NCBI GenBank assembly: GCA_947623455.1
Contig: OX392538.1
Span: forward strand, 5,456,001 to 5,520,000
Direction of reading: 5' to 3'
Origin: Mimachlamys varia
Taxonomy: Eukaryota > Mollusca > Bivalvia > Pectinida > Pectinidae
Length of the DNA: 64,000 nt
The notes beneath the pieces are model-generated. The model was not told the origin of the DNA. It made no database searches and worked only from the letters and a program-made list of their open reading frames with translations. Positions 33,728-46,300 of the stretch are shown piece by piece. How positions within the stretch are numbered: position 1 is the stretch's first letter; the number at the start of each line of letters is the position of its first letter. The position numbers were made by a program, and so were the translations under genes.

Positions 33728-35836
33728 TCCTGGGAATAAGTTAACGTAACATCATTGTTAACGAAAATATGAAATCACTATGACATGAGCTGACATCCCA
33801 GCCTTATAAAGTCCGGATAGCTTACATCAATACAGGTAACGTGAATGTAATATAAAGGAAAGTAAACGGATACCATTGATCTTGTCTAACAGGCTGGGTT
33901 TTCTTTCAATCATGGCTTCGTCAATACCAGCCGAGTCGCTATGTGAGTACACATATATGTATGTCAACCCCTTGTTACATTTCAGTCATGTTATAAAAAT
34001 ACATCATGTACTTAACGAAAACCGTAACTAAGTATATCTGTATATCTCGTGTGAATCTAGTCTAAATAGCATGTACTGATGTAAATTAATATTACACGAA
34101 CATTAGAGAGAAATGATATTGAGGCGTGTACACTGAGAGGCCAACACCGTAAGAAACTCTCTCAGTGAAGTCTGGTGAAACGTAAAGTAAAAGGTATGAG
34201 GTGGTCAAACAGAAACATCTGTATGCTAATTTAAAATTTCGTTCTTTATCTTTCTTTTTTAAGAAGCCAAATTTACGAAAAAGCTACGATTACTTTTTAG
34301 CAATATCATTACAATCCAAGGTATTTATCATTTTTTCGTCGCGTCATGGAAGAAACAAGTACAAACTATCAAGTAGCCTTTTTTAATATTCTGGCTTAGT
34401 TTGACTTTCTCGGCTTTTCGGATGGGCCAATAATCGACTGGTGAAAATTTCTTATGAACTCTGCGATAATAAAGATACAGATTAGATATATATTCTTCTT
34501 AGATATAAAAGCATGTCGTATTTTTCAATGATAAAAATGTTGACGTGTCAAAACATCTCATCCTGAAATGTTCACCTGAATATTCGTATAAAACAACTTG
34601 ATGTACATGTATATTGATTGACAGAAACTTATTATCTATTTAGGAAGAAGTGTTCTAAGCGGTATTTGTCGAAAATAATGTTTTTTTTTCAAAGTACATA
34701 TTTCAGGATAAAATTATGATATCGACTAGATCTATGGGCTAAATTTCGTATAAAGGAAAATAAATGAATCTAACCTTTTCTTTCAAGGTATCTCATGCCA
34801 CTGTGTAGGTACGGTATATTATGAGTCCCTCTCAACACTTCCAGATACTTGCCTTAACATGCGTCCGCGATCTCAGACTGTCGCTAGTATCTCTGCCACG
34901 TTCTCAAAGTCGCTTTCAATTACTTGTAATCAGCCATTGTAATCAGCTATCCAATTACCACTTTCATATATGTAGCGAGTACATTGCCTAGTATGATAAC
35001 AGATAGACCAGGACACGAGTCACCTCAGTACTGTATAGCCCATAGTTATTTACGTTTGAATCATTGTTGTCTTTGAAACTATAAATGTCTTTAGGCCAGG
35101 TTTACACACACACACTTGGAATATAGTGTGTGTCTATTATGTCCGTTCGAACTTAAACACTTTGTGACTACTCAAAAGTGTACATATATGTATAGAGGCT
35201 TAGAATGTGAAGATCGTTGGAGTAAAAACGACAGTACGGATAAATACACTTTCCGGGCTATCCGCCCCTTTATCAAGACACACACAAAACACAATACATC
35301 AAATATACGGAATGAACATAAATTGTCAAAGTTTATAATATAACTATAAGGTTACATTGTAAAACAGGAGTGAAATAAAATGGTTCCGTTTCCATCTAGT
35401 CCACTTGATATAAAACCCTAACTTAGTTGTAATAACGTACCACTTTCACGAGCTCTCATTGTCACGTTGGAGTGACCCTCAGTAGTGACTGCAGATAGTA
35501 TGATCACGTGCATTAAATAATCAAAACAACTTCGTCAAAAGTTTCTTCATTAAAACAGTTAGCATCTTGAAACAAAATCAATAAGATGCATAATCGTTAA
35601 GTTCCAGTTTATCTTCATAATCTGCTTCCTTTCGTAATTATCATAGTCCCGATAACCATCAAACACCACACTATAGACTGGTTTTTCTTAAAAAAATCAT
35701 TTATCCCTTCTACAATTGATTTATGGAATATACTTGAAGATACTGTTTAAAAGTGTCTCATCATCCTTCACTTTCAATGCGCAAATATCACCTATACCAC
35801 GTGTTTTACCGAAGTTAACACAATACCTCTGTTATT
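33728..35836. other. Non-coding region
   Basis: No supported gene. Frames at 34201-34386 and 35116-35343 have no known motif. A possible tiny first exon (ATG at 33912, GTGAGT donor at 33943) is discussed under rejected items. A short (AC)n lies near 35106. Confidence 0.45.
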
Positions 35837-36260
35837 TTAGCACGAATTAGACATCAATGTAGTGGTTTCAACAGTGAATTATTCTATGTAGGTTTTTGTG
35901 CCACACCTGCCTGTTATGCAATGATGGTAATGAAGATGTGTGTTATTATTATTTTATTTGTCCACAATTTTCAAATCCTCGTGTAAGACTATTTGACGCT
36001 CTTTTTAACATTGGTATTCAACCGGTCCCCCAACTAGATGTTCTTATAAGGGGAGATGCAGAACTTCTATTTCAAACACATGTTAATATCGTTCTTGCCG
36101 TCCAATCTTTTATAAAATCAGCAAAGATGTTTAAAAACAACTAGAGAACAATCAGTGAACCTTGAACCTTTTTAAGAACCTTCCCATCATGCTCCTTCTT
36201 TCTCCCATTTACCCACTCATTCCATTTAGGTTGCCGCTTTCAGGTTAAATATTACCTAGT
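35837..36260 (+). pseudogene. LINE C-terminal fragment with frameshift and 3' tail
   Basis: LARIRHQCSGFNSELFYVG is readable in one frame from 35837, and CHTCLLCNDGNEDVCYYYF followed by ICPQFSNPRVRLFDALF in another (35896-36144, 82 residues after the first Met of that frame). The pattern C-x2-C-N-D-G-x-x-D-V-x-YYF-x-C-P is typical of the C-terminal zinc-binding region of a LINE polyprotein, a different family from the one at 1-471. The RT is missing and a frameshift near 35890 breaks the frame. The remainder to about 36260 is likely its 3' UTR. Confidence 0.7.
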
Positions 36261-36339
36261 TGAATGTCTATGTATTATTACGTAGAGACGCGACCTTACA
36301 TAAAATATCAGGAAATTACAAACCAGGTCAACTGGTTCG
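36261..36339. other. Spacer between LINE and SINE
   Basis: No features recognised. Confidence 0.35.
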
Positions 36340-36410
36340 GACATTTTGGCCTGGTGGTAACGTCCTGGCCCCATAACCTAGAAGTATCGGGTTCGCGACC
36401 GGCTCGTCTC
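36340..36410 (+). mobile_element. tRNA-derived SINE head (pol III promoter boxes A and B)
   Basis: TGGCCTGGTGG at 36347-36357 fits an A box and GGTTCGCGACC at 36390-36400 fits a B box, with tRNA-like spacing of about 43 bp. The sequence around them does not fold into an intact tRNA (no matching acceptor arm was found), so a SINE head is more likely than a tRNA gene. The SINE body and tail were not defined. Confidence 0.55.
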
Positions 36411-36784
36411 ACTAAGGGGCGTAGCTTGAGGTATTTTGATGTGCAAGCCCTCTGAGCGTTTATTAGTATTGATTTTAAATGGTGCCATTATCAGTATTAT
36501 ATACAAATCATTAATGTAAAAATAAACTACGATGATATGTTTTACTTCCATTATGTCTTGGAAACAAAATTAATATCCATATGCGCGCGTACGTTTCTAA
36601 GTCATTTACTCGTCAGTAAGTAATAGCAGAGACATAAAAGCCATCTGTGTGTCATACACACCTCCGTCAATAACTATCATGTAATGTAATTTTGTCGCTT
36701 TCGACTCAGGTAAAGCTGTAGTTTGAAATCTCGCTTATTTGTAAACATTTTTTTTCGGGTTGGAAAGTATGATTTATGTTAAGA
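36411..36784. other. Non-coding region
   Basis: No features recognised; may hold the SINE body. Confidence 0.35.
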
Positions 36785-37645
36785 TATATGGAAAAGATAT
36801 ATGTTGACGACATACTTGACGTAAGCAAGAAGGGGTCACAGAAAGAATTGGCCACCCACACCAACACCATAGAAGAAGTCAAAGGACAATGCCCTTCCTA
36901 AGACATGCTGTTAATAAACAAAGAAGACGGTACCGTAAAAGTATTGGTTAATAGAAAAAAACACATACGAAAAATACCTTTCACCTGTTCACCATCCTTT
37001 ACATCACAAGTTAGGCGTCGTACGCACATTAATCAATAAATGTGAGACAGTTGTCACAGAACAGGATGACAAACTGAAATGGGCCCTTACACAGGAAAAA
37101 AACGGTGTCAAAGTAAGGGGGAGAAAAGACCAATTAAGAATAAGAACAAAGCAAAAGGTCAAGTAGTCATCCCGTATGTCAAAGGTATATCCACAAACAT
37201 CGAGAGGATATATCGCAGTCATGGAATAGCAACAGCCATGAAGCCCCACAAGACACCTCGGAATATCCTTGTACAACCTAAGGATAAAACACGGAAAGAA
37301 ACTGTTTTAAAGATCAGATCAAAACTGCGACGCATAATATATTGGAGAGATGGGAATGCTATTTGGTGTTCGCCTTGGTGATCACCGAAGCAATACTGAA
37401 ACACAAGACGGAAAGAAATGCAACCGATTAAAAAAGAAGCAACCGGAGTCTCAGATACACAAATTGGCAATCACAGAACATTGCAAATTATATTATTGAA
37501 ACGGAAATCTCCAAAACACTACACAGAGAGAGAGAGCAATCTGCTGAAGCGGCAGATCAAAGAAGCCATATGGATACGCCGCAGCGGGCCGGTTCTAAAT
37601 CGAGATGAGTGGCTCACAGACCCTCGCAGATTTATGCCCGAGTAA
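36785..37645 (+). pseudogene. 5'-truncated Penelope-like element: RT end, linker and GIY-YIG endonuclease remains
   Basis: The plus strand reads YVDDILDVSKKGSQKELATH (YVDD at 36800-36811), the end of an RT core, then LLINKEDGTVKVLV. Next comes GQVVIPYVKGISTNIERIYR, then HGIATAMKPHKTPRNILVQP with KDK, a Penelope linker. It continues with YIGEMGMLFGVRLGDHRSN, HKLAITEHC and KEAIWIRRSGPVLNRDEW, the GIY-YIG nuclease body and end. Order and motifs match Penelope-like elements, which carry RT plus GIY-YIG and prime at nicks. At least three frame changes and stops separate these pieces, and the residues around GIY are partly lost. It has no upstream RT part and no terminal repeats, so it is dead and 5'-truncated. 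Confidence 0.8.
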
Positions 37646-38339
37646 GTCTTAAACAAAGCGTAGGTAAATCGAATGATATCGGTACAATAACTTTACTGTT
37701 GTACATGTATACGCCTGGACGAAATGACCGCTTTGTCGTTACCAACTCGTACACAATTTACACTTATGTGTGCACATAGGCTTTCTCCGTCATTTCTTTA
37801 TGAAGGTGATGGAGTACATATCTTACTAGTTATGGAAACGTCACATAAAACATTCATTGGTTGTGTAAAACGATCTTTACATAAATGAGACATTTCGCTT
37901 ATTTTCTTAAGCATTATTTCGCATTGTTCGAACAGGCTTATCATCAATTATTTTTGCTGTCATTTTGTGCGAACTGACCGAAAAGTCAATATCCAAAATT
38001 GCCCATTTCCTTATTCTAATATATTTACATTTGCGCTGCAACCCACTATATGAACATTACCAGCAAAAATACCTTTCATAAAAGTATAAAAGCAATGGTT
38101 CTCGAGACGTACATATGTGTAGCACGTGGTTTACTTATGACGTCATAGATCAAGCTTGTTCAATAAGAGTCTTGTCGCGCCGCTTCGAATAACGTGGAAA
38201 TTGCCCTTGCAGCAAACGCTCAACTGACTAATTATTATCATTGGTACCTATTTCATTCAAGCTAGGCTGTTCCGCCATTGTCGTTTAAATGACGACACAT
38301 ACATACAAACGCAGGTAATAAACTATTAATCGGAAAAAT
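37646..38339. other. Non-coding region
   Basis: No gene or repeat recognised. Confidence 0.45.
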
Positions 38340-38860
38340 ATAAATGAAGTTAAGCAATTGTTCTATGGTAAAAATGTAAATATATGGATTGAAAGTCATT
38401 TTTTAAACTTTCATTGTGCTATGAAAAGTCAGCCGTTACTTTCAGCAATATTGTCTAGAAATGTTGTTTTTTAATGAGTATTATAACAAAATTGAATGGA
38501 AACGTTCATCGTCACAAAGCTATAGACTTGAATTACCATAAACCTATTTCTAAAATACGTTTATGTGCACATGACCTATTCATTGAACTCCCTAGAGAAA
38601 GAAAGAAAATGTATTTTATGCAATGAAAATGAAATAGAGGACTAATATCATTTTATAATTAAATGTCATAGATATTCAAATATCCAAACTAAATTCATAA
38701 AGCAATTTCATTTCAGGTAGCCTAATAAATTGTATGTCTAAATCCATTCAATAACTCAATGTTTAAAATACAAAACTTAATCAGTCAGCATGATACCCCA
38801 TCACAGAGAATAAAACTAGGTAAACCTACAATGTATATGAATGTTGTATTAACGCTCATC
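38340..38860 (+). pseudogene. LINE C-terminal fragment related to the element at 1-471, heavily damaged
   Basis: In shifting frames it reads IRLCAHDLFIELPRER, then RKCILCNENEIED, a stop, and YHFIIKCHRYSNIQTKFIKQ. The C-x2-C, H-x4-C layout matches the intact frame at 1-471. Several stops and frameshifts make it non-functional. The AT-rich end near 38810-38860 may be its 3' tail. Confidence 0.6.
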
Positions 38861-39114
38861 CCCGCGGCCACTAGGCCATAGCCAAATGATATTCACAGCT
38901 GGAATCATCTGGATACCGTGGGAATGTGTACTCAAGTGAAAAAATATATTAACAAGATTTCCACGGAAGTGGATGTGTCGCCTGCGCAGCAAGTTGGGAG
39001 ATACGTTTTTTGGAGCTAGCTATGGATATGCATTGTATCAGTTCCAAGTGGAATTTTTAGGGTTATCCAAATCGATTCCTATACAATGAATTATTTTGTT
39101 GATTATAATACATG
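38861..39114. other. Spacer
   Basis: No features recognised. Confidence 0.35.
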
Positions 39115-39330
39115 TGTGTAATGACACTGGCTTTTACCTTTAAACTTTGACCCTGAAAAGCAATCCCAAGCAAGCACTTTTGGTAATGAAGTATTGTAAG
39201 AAATTTGCGTTTAATTGGCACAAGAAAACTAAGTTATAGAACGGAAACATATTTTCTATTTAAAGAAATAATGACCTTGACCTTTGAACTTTACCCGTGA
39301 AAACCAATCACAAGCAAGTACTTTTGCATT
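39115..39330 (+). repeat. Two partial copies of a dispersed repeat with ~143-bp period
   Basis: TTTGACCCTGAAAAGCAATC at about 39147 and ACCCGTGAAAACCAATCACA at about 39293 begin two related segments (both continue with AGCAAG and ACTTTTG). The second is cut short at about 39325. Similar phrases with ACCTTGACCTTTGA are frequent in invertebrate genomes, but I cannot name the family. Confidence 0.55.
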
Positions 39331-40389
39331 GGGGCCTGGTTCTTAAATGACGTTGTAGATCTATTCAAACTGAACCTACAGTGAGCTGGAAAGTACCCCA
39401 TGACCGGCATTTTCGAAAGATAATTTTATGTTATTACCCTTCATTTACGGGGGAAATACCAAAAATCCCAAAATATCAATGCGCACGCCCCATCATTGCT
39501 CATTGCGTCCTGCTGCGAAAACAAACTTGATAACGGCGTCAAACAAAAAGAGTCGTCACTAAAGTAGATATTGTTGAACAATTCTATGTAAAGAAGCTGT
39601 ACATATCTGTCATAGGTCAGTCTGGAAAATTATTTAGTAACCCACCTGAAATGTCCTTATGCACTACATTCGTGTACAATGACGCGAACATTTTGTTGTG
39701 GTCTGAGGCCGTTTATAGAAGCAAATTAATATAAACCAAACCACACTCTTCTTCAAGTCAAAATATCGGCTGAGCACCCAATGTAGACTGATCAATGGCC
39801 AACCATATTGGACCAAAGTGCCGTTTTTTATTACATACATTGTATATGATACCTTATATTTATGTGCATCATATTTTAGTTTCTTTCTTATGTTTGACAA
39901 ATTCTTTGTCCTCACTTTCGTTATTATTATTTGATCCGTATATATCGATAACCCTAATTAAGACGCCCAATCGAACTGTTTGTTTGGACCCAGTTCCATT
40001 GTTAGACCATACTGGTATAACTACATGTTCTTACGGAACCGCCTTACGTTATATGTTATGTATATATACAGAGCCCAATCTTACCTGGATTGTAGGTCCC
40101 TGGTTTGACCCTTGCGATAAACTAATGATAAAATAAGTATATTTCGATCTGACGCTGTCCTAAGACACGTTTAGTTCAACACTTTTATCGGTTTCGTTAA
40201 GAAAGTATGTACCGAGCTGTACATTGTATTCGATAGAGAACTCAAAGTTTCGCCAAAGGTGCATTATCTCGAGATTACATGTACACCATCACAAAGACGC
40301 TTTAAACATGTGTCCATACATTTGTAAACTTTCCCTGTGAGAAAAATTATTGGAGCCGTTTCTCTCCCCTAGAGATACAATATGTGTAG
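39331..40389. other. Non-coding region left of the 28-bp array
   Basis: A 113-codon plus-strand frame (39795-40136) contains a hydrophobic stretch but no motif I recognise and no splice pattern; I do not call it a gene. Otherwise nothing is supported. Confidence 0.4.
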
Positions 40390-43300
40390 TTAGTGAGAAC
40401 CGTTAACTATAACAGAGATTGTGAGAACCGTGAACTAGGCTATAACAGAGATTGTGAAAACCGTGAACTATAACAGAGATTGTGCATCATTGCCAATAAC
40501 AGAGATTGTGAAAACCGTGAACTATACCAGAGATTGTGAAAACCGTGAACTATAACAGAGATTGTGCATCATTGCCAATAACAGAGATTGTGAAAACCGT
40601 GAACTATACCAGAGATTGTGAAAACCGTGAACTATACCAGAGATTGTGAGAACTGTGAACTAGGCTATAACAGAGATTGTGAAAACCGTGAACTATTACA
40701 AAGATTGTGCATCATTGCCAATAACAGAGATTGTGAAAACCGTGAGCTATAACAGAGATTGTGAGAACTGTGAACTAGGCTATAACAGAGATTGTGAAAA
40801 CCGTGAACTATAACAGAGATTGTGCATCGTTGCCAATAACAGAGATTGTGAGAACCGTGAACTATAACAAAGATAGTGAGAACCGTGAACTATTACAAAG
40901 ATTGTGCATCATTGCCAATAACAGAGATTGTGAAAACCGTGAACTATACCAGAGATTGTGAAAACCGTGAACTATACCAGAGATTGTGAGAACCGTGAAC
41001 TATACCAGAGATTGTGAGAACCGTGAACTATAACAGAGATTGTGGGAACCGTGAACTATAACAGAGATTGTGAGAACTGTGAACTATAACTGAGATTGTG
41101 AGAACCGTGAACTATAACAGAGATTGTGAGAACCGTGAACTAAAACAGAGATTGTGAGAACCGTGAACTATAACAGAGATTGTGAGAACCATTAACTATA
41201 ACAAAGATTGTGAGAACCGTGAACTATAACAGACATTGCGAGAACCGTGAACTATAACAGAGATTGTGAGTACCGTGAACTATAACAGAGATTGTGAGAA
41301 CCGTGAACTATAACAGAGATTGTGAGAACCGTTAACTATTACAGATATTGTGAGAACCGTGAACTATAACAGAGATTGTGAGAACCGTGAACTATAACAG
41401 AGATTGTGAGAACCGTGAACTATACCAGATATTGTGAGAACCGTTAACTATAACAGAGATTGTGAGAACCATGAACTATAACAGAGATTGTGAGAACCGT
41501 GAACTATAACTGAGATTGTGAGAACCGTTAACTATAACAGAGATTGTGAGAACCGTGAACTATAACAGAGATTGTGAGAACCGTGAACTATAACAGAGAT
41601 TGTGAGAACCGTGAACTATAACAGAGATTGAGAGAACCGTGAACTATAACAGAGATTGTGAGAACCGTGAACTATACCAGATATTGAGAGAACCGTGAAC
41701 TATAACAGAGATTGTGAGAACCGTGAACTATAACAGAGATTGTGAGAACCGTGAACTATAACAGAGATTGAGAGAACCGTGAACTATAACAGAGATTGTG
41801 AGAACCGTGAACTATACCAGAGATTGTGAGAACCGTTAACTATAACAGAGATTGTGAGAACCGTGAACTATAACAGAGATTGTGAGAACCGTGAACTATA
41901 ACAGAGATTGTGAGAACCGTTAACTATAACAGAGATTGTGAGAACCGTGAACTATAACAGAGATTGTGAGAACCGTGAACTATAACAGAGATTGTGAGAA
42001 CCGTGAACTATAACAGAGATTGTGAGAACCGTGAACTATAACAGAGATTGAGAGAACCGTGAACTATAACCGAGATTGTGAGAACCGTGAACTATACCAG
42101 ATATTGAGAGAACCGTGAACTATAACAGAGATTGTGAGAACCGTGAACTATAACAGAGATTGTGAGAACCGTGAACTATAACAGAGATTGAGAGAACCGT
42201 GAACTATAACAGAGATTGTGAGAAACGTGAACTATAACAGATATTGAGAGAACCGTGAACTATAACAGATATTGTGAGAACCGTGAACTATAACAGAGAT
42301 TGTGAGAAACGTGAACTATAACAGAGAATGTGAGAACCGTGAACTATAACAGAGATAGAGAGAACCGTGAACTATAACAGAGATTGTGAGAACCGTAAAC
42401 TATAACAGAGATTGTGAGAACCGTGAACTATAACAGAGATTGTGAGAACCGTGAACTATAACAGAGATTGTGAGAACCGTGAACTATAACAGAGATTGTG
42501 AGAAAGGGGAACTATAACAGAGAATGTGAGAACCGTGAACTATAACAGAGATAGAGAGAACCGTGAACTATAACAGAGATTGTGAGAACCGTGAACTATA
42601 ACAGAGATTGTGAGAACCGTGAACTATAACAGAGAATGTGAGAACCGTTAACTGAAACAGAGATTGTGAGAACCGTGAACTATAACAGAGAATGTGAGAA
42701 CCGTTAACTGAAACAGAGATTGTGAGAACCGTGAACTATAACAGAGATTGAGAGAACCGTGAACTATAACAGAGATTATGAGAACTGTGAACTATAACAG
42801 AGATTGTGAAAACTGTGAACTATAACAGAGATTTTGAGAACCGTGAATTATACCAGATATTGTGAGAATCGTGAACTATAACAGAGTTTGTGAGAACAGT
42901 GAACTTTAACAGAATTTGTGAGAACCGTGAACTATAACATAGATTGTGAGAACCGTGAACGTTAACAAAATTTGTGAGAACCGTGAACTATAACAGAGAT
43001 TGCAAGTACCGTTAACTATTATAGAGAATGTGAGAACCGTGAACTGGAACAGAGATTGTGAGAACCGTGAACTATAACAGAGATTGTGAGAACCGTGAAC
43101 TATAACAGAGATTGTGAGAACCGTGAACTATAACAGAGATTGTGAGAACCGTGAACTATAACAGAGATTGTGAGAACCGTGAACTATAACAGAGATTGTG
43201 AGAACCGTGAACTATAACAGAGATTGTGAGAACCGTTAACTATACCAGAGATTGTGAAAACCGTGAACTATAACAGAGATTGTGAGAACCGTGAACTATA

Positions 43301-46300
43301 ATAGAGATTGAGAGAACCGTGAACTATAACAGAGATTGTGAGAACTGTGAACTTAACAGAGATTGTGAGAACTGTGAACTATAACAGAGATTGTGAGAAC
43401 TGTGAACTATAACAGAGATTGAGAGTACCGTGAACTATAACAGAGATTGTGAGAACCGTGAACTGGAACAGAGATTGTGAGAACCGTGAACTATAACAGA
43501 GATTGTGAGAGCCGTGAACTATAACAGAGATTGTGAGAACCGGGAACTATAATTAAGATTGTGAGAACCGTGAACTATAACAGAGATTGTGAGAACCGTG
43601 AACTATAACAGAGATTGTGAGAACCGTGAACTATAACAGAGAATGTGAGAACCGTGAACTATACCAGATATTGTGAGAACCGTGAACTATAACAGAGATT
43701 GTGAGAACCGTTAACTATAACAGAGATTGTGAGAACCGTGAACTATAACAGAGATTGAGAGAACCGGGAACTATAACAGAGATTGTGAGAACCGTGAACT
43801 ATAACAGAGATTGTGAGAACCGTGAACTATAACAGAGATTGTGAGAACCGTGAACTATAACAGAGATTGAGAGAACCGCGAACTATAACAGAGATTGTGA
43901 GAACCGTGAACTATAACAGAGATTGTGAGAACCGTTAACTGAAACAGAGATTGTGAGAACCGTGAACTATAACAGAGATTGTGAGAACCGTGAACTGAAA
44001 CAGAGATTGAGAGAACCGTGAACTGAAACAGAGATTGAGAGAACCATGAACTATAACAGAGATTGTGAGAACCGTGAACTATAACAGAGATTGTGAGAAC
44101 CGTGAACTATAACAGAGATTGTGAGAACCGTGAACTATAACAGAGATTGTGAGAACCGTTAACTGAAACAGAGATTGTGAGAACCGTGAACTATAACAGA
44201 AATTGTGAGAACCGTTAACTATAACAGATATTGCGAAAACCGTAAACTATAACAGAGATTGTGAGAACCGTTAACTGAAACAGAGTTTGTGAAAACCGTG
44301 AACTATAACAGAGATTGTGAGAACCGTGAACTATAACAGAGATTGTGAGAACCATGAACTATAACAGAGATTGTGAGAACCATGAACTATAACAGAGATT
44401 GTTAGAACCGTGAACTGAAACAGAGATTGAGAGAACCGTTAACTATAACAGATATTGCGAGAACCGTAAACTATAACAGAGATTGTGAGAACCGTTAACT
44501 GAAACAGAGTTTGTGAGAACCGTGAACTATAACAGAGATTGTGAGAACCGTGAACTATAACAGAGATTGTGAGAACCGTGAACTATAACAGAGATTGTGA
44601 GAACCGTGAACTATAACAGAGATTGTGAGAACCGTGAACTATAACAGAGATTGTGAGAACCATGAACTATAACAGAGATTGTGAGAACTGTGAACTATAA
44701 CTGAGATTGTGAGAACCGTGAACTATAACAGAGATTGTGAGAACCGTGAACTAAAACAGAGATTGTGAGAACCGTGAACTATAACAGAGATTGTGAGAAC
44801 CATTAACTATAACAAAGATTGTGAGAACCGTGAACTATAACAGACATTGCGAGAACCGTGAACTATAACAGAGATTGTGAGTACCGTGAACTATAACAGA
44901 GATTGTGAGAACCGTGAACTGAAACAGAGATTGTGAGAACCGTGAACTATAACAGAGATTGTGAGAACCGTGAACTATAACAGAGATTGTGAGAACCGTG
45001 AACTATAACAGAGATTGTGAGTACCGTGAACTATACCAGAGATTGTGAGAACCGTGAACTATACCAGAGATTGTGAGAACCGTGAACTATAACAGAGATT
45101 GTGGGAACCGTGAACTATAACAGAGATTGTGAGAACTGTGAACTGTAACTGAGATTGTGAGAACCGTGAACTATAACAGAGATTGTGAGAACCGTGAACT
45201 ATAACAGAGTTTGTGAGAACTGTGAACTGTAACAGAGATTGTGAGAACCGTGAACTATAACAGAGATTGTGAGAACCGTGAACTATAACAGAGATTGTGA
45301 GAACCGTGAACTATACCAGAGATTGAGAGAACCGTGAAATATAACAGAGATTGAGAGAACCGTGAACTGAAACAGAGATTGTGAGAACCGTGAACTATAA
45401 CAGATATTATGAGAACCGTGAACTATAACAGAGATAGAGAGAACCGTGAACTATAACAGAGATTGTGAGAACCGTGAACTATAACAGAGATTGTGAGAAC
45501 TGTGAACTATAACAGAGATTGTGAGAACCGTTAACTATTACAGAGATTGTGAGAACCGTGAACTATAACAGAGATTGTGAGAACCGTGAACTATAACAGA
45601 GATTGAGAGAACCGTGAACTATACCAGATATTGTGAGAACCGTTAACTATAACAGAGATTGTGAGAACCATGAACTATAACAGAGATTGTGAGAACCGTG
45701 AACTATAACTGAGATTGTGAGAACCGTTAACTATAACAGAGATTGTGAGTACCGTGAACTATAACAGAGATTGTGAGAACCGTGAACTATAACAGAGATT
45801 GTGAGAACCGTGAACTATAACAGAGATTGAGAGAACCGTGAACTATAACAGAGATTGTGAGAACCGTGAACTATACCAGATATTGAGAGAACCGTGAACT
45901 ATAACAGAGATTGTGAGAACCGTGAACTATAACAGAGATTGTGAGAACCGTGAACTATAACAGAGATTGAGAGAACCGTGAACTATAACAGAGATTGTGA
46001 GAACCGTGAACTATACCAGAGATTGTGAGAACCGTTAACTATAACAGAGATTGTGAGAACCGTGAACTATAACAGAGATTGTGAGAACCGTGAACTATAA
46101 CAGAGATTGTGAGAACCGTTAACTATAACAGAGATTGTGAGAACCGTGAACTATAACAGAGATTGTGAGAACCGTGAACTATAACAGAGATTGTGAGAAC
46201 CGTGAACTATAACAGAGATTGTGAGAACCGTGAACTATAACAGAGATTGAGAGAACCGTGAACTATAACCGAGATTGTGAGAACCGTGAACTATACCAGA

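Noticed and set aside
33215..33739. Open frames on both strands with 14-residue repeats
   Set aside because: By-products of the 42-bp period; both strands being open at once argues against coding.
33912..33942. Tiny first exon (MASSIPAESL) with a GTGAGT donor
   Set aside because: The start and donor are plausible, but ten codons are too little evidence and no following exon was recognised.
36340..36410. Functional tRNA gene
   Set aside because: A and B boxes are present, but no matching acceptor arm or clear anticodon arm could be found; a SINE head explains it better.
39795..40136. 113-codon plus-strand frame
   Set aside because: No known motif, no splice or promoter support, in AT-rich sequence where frames of this size arise by chance.
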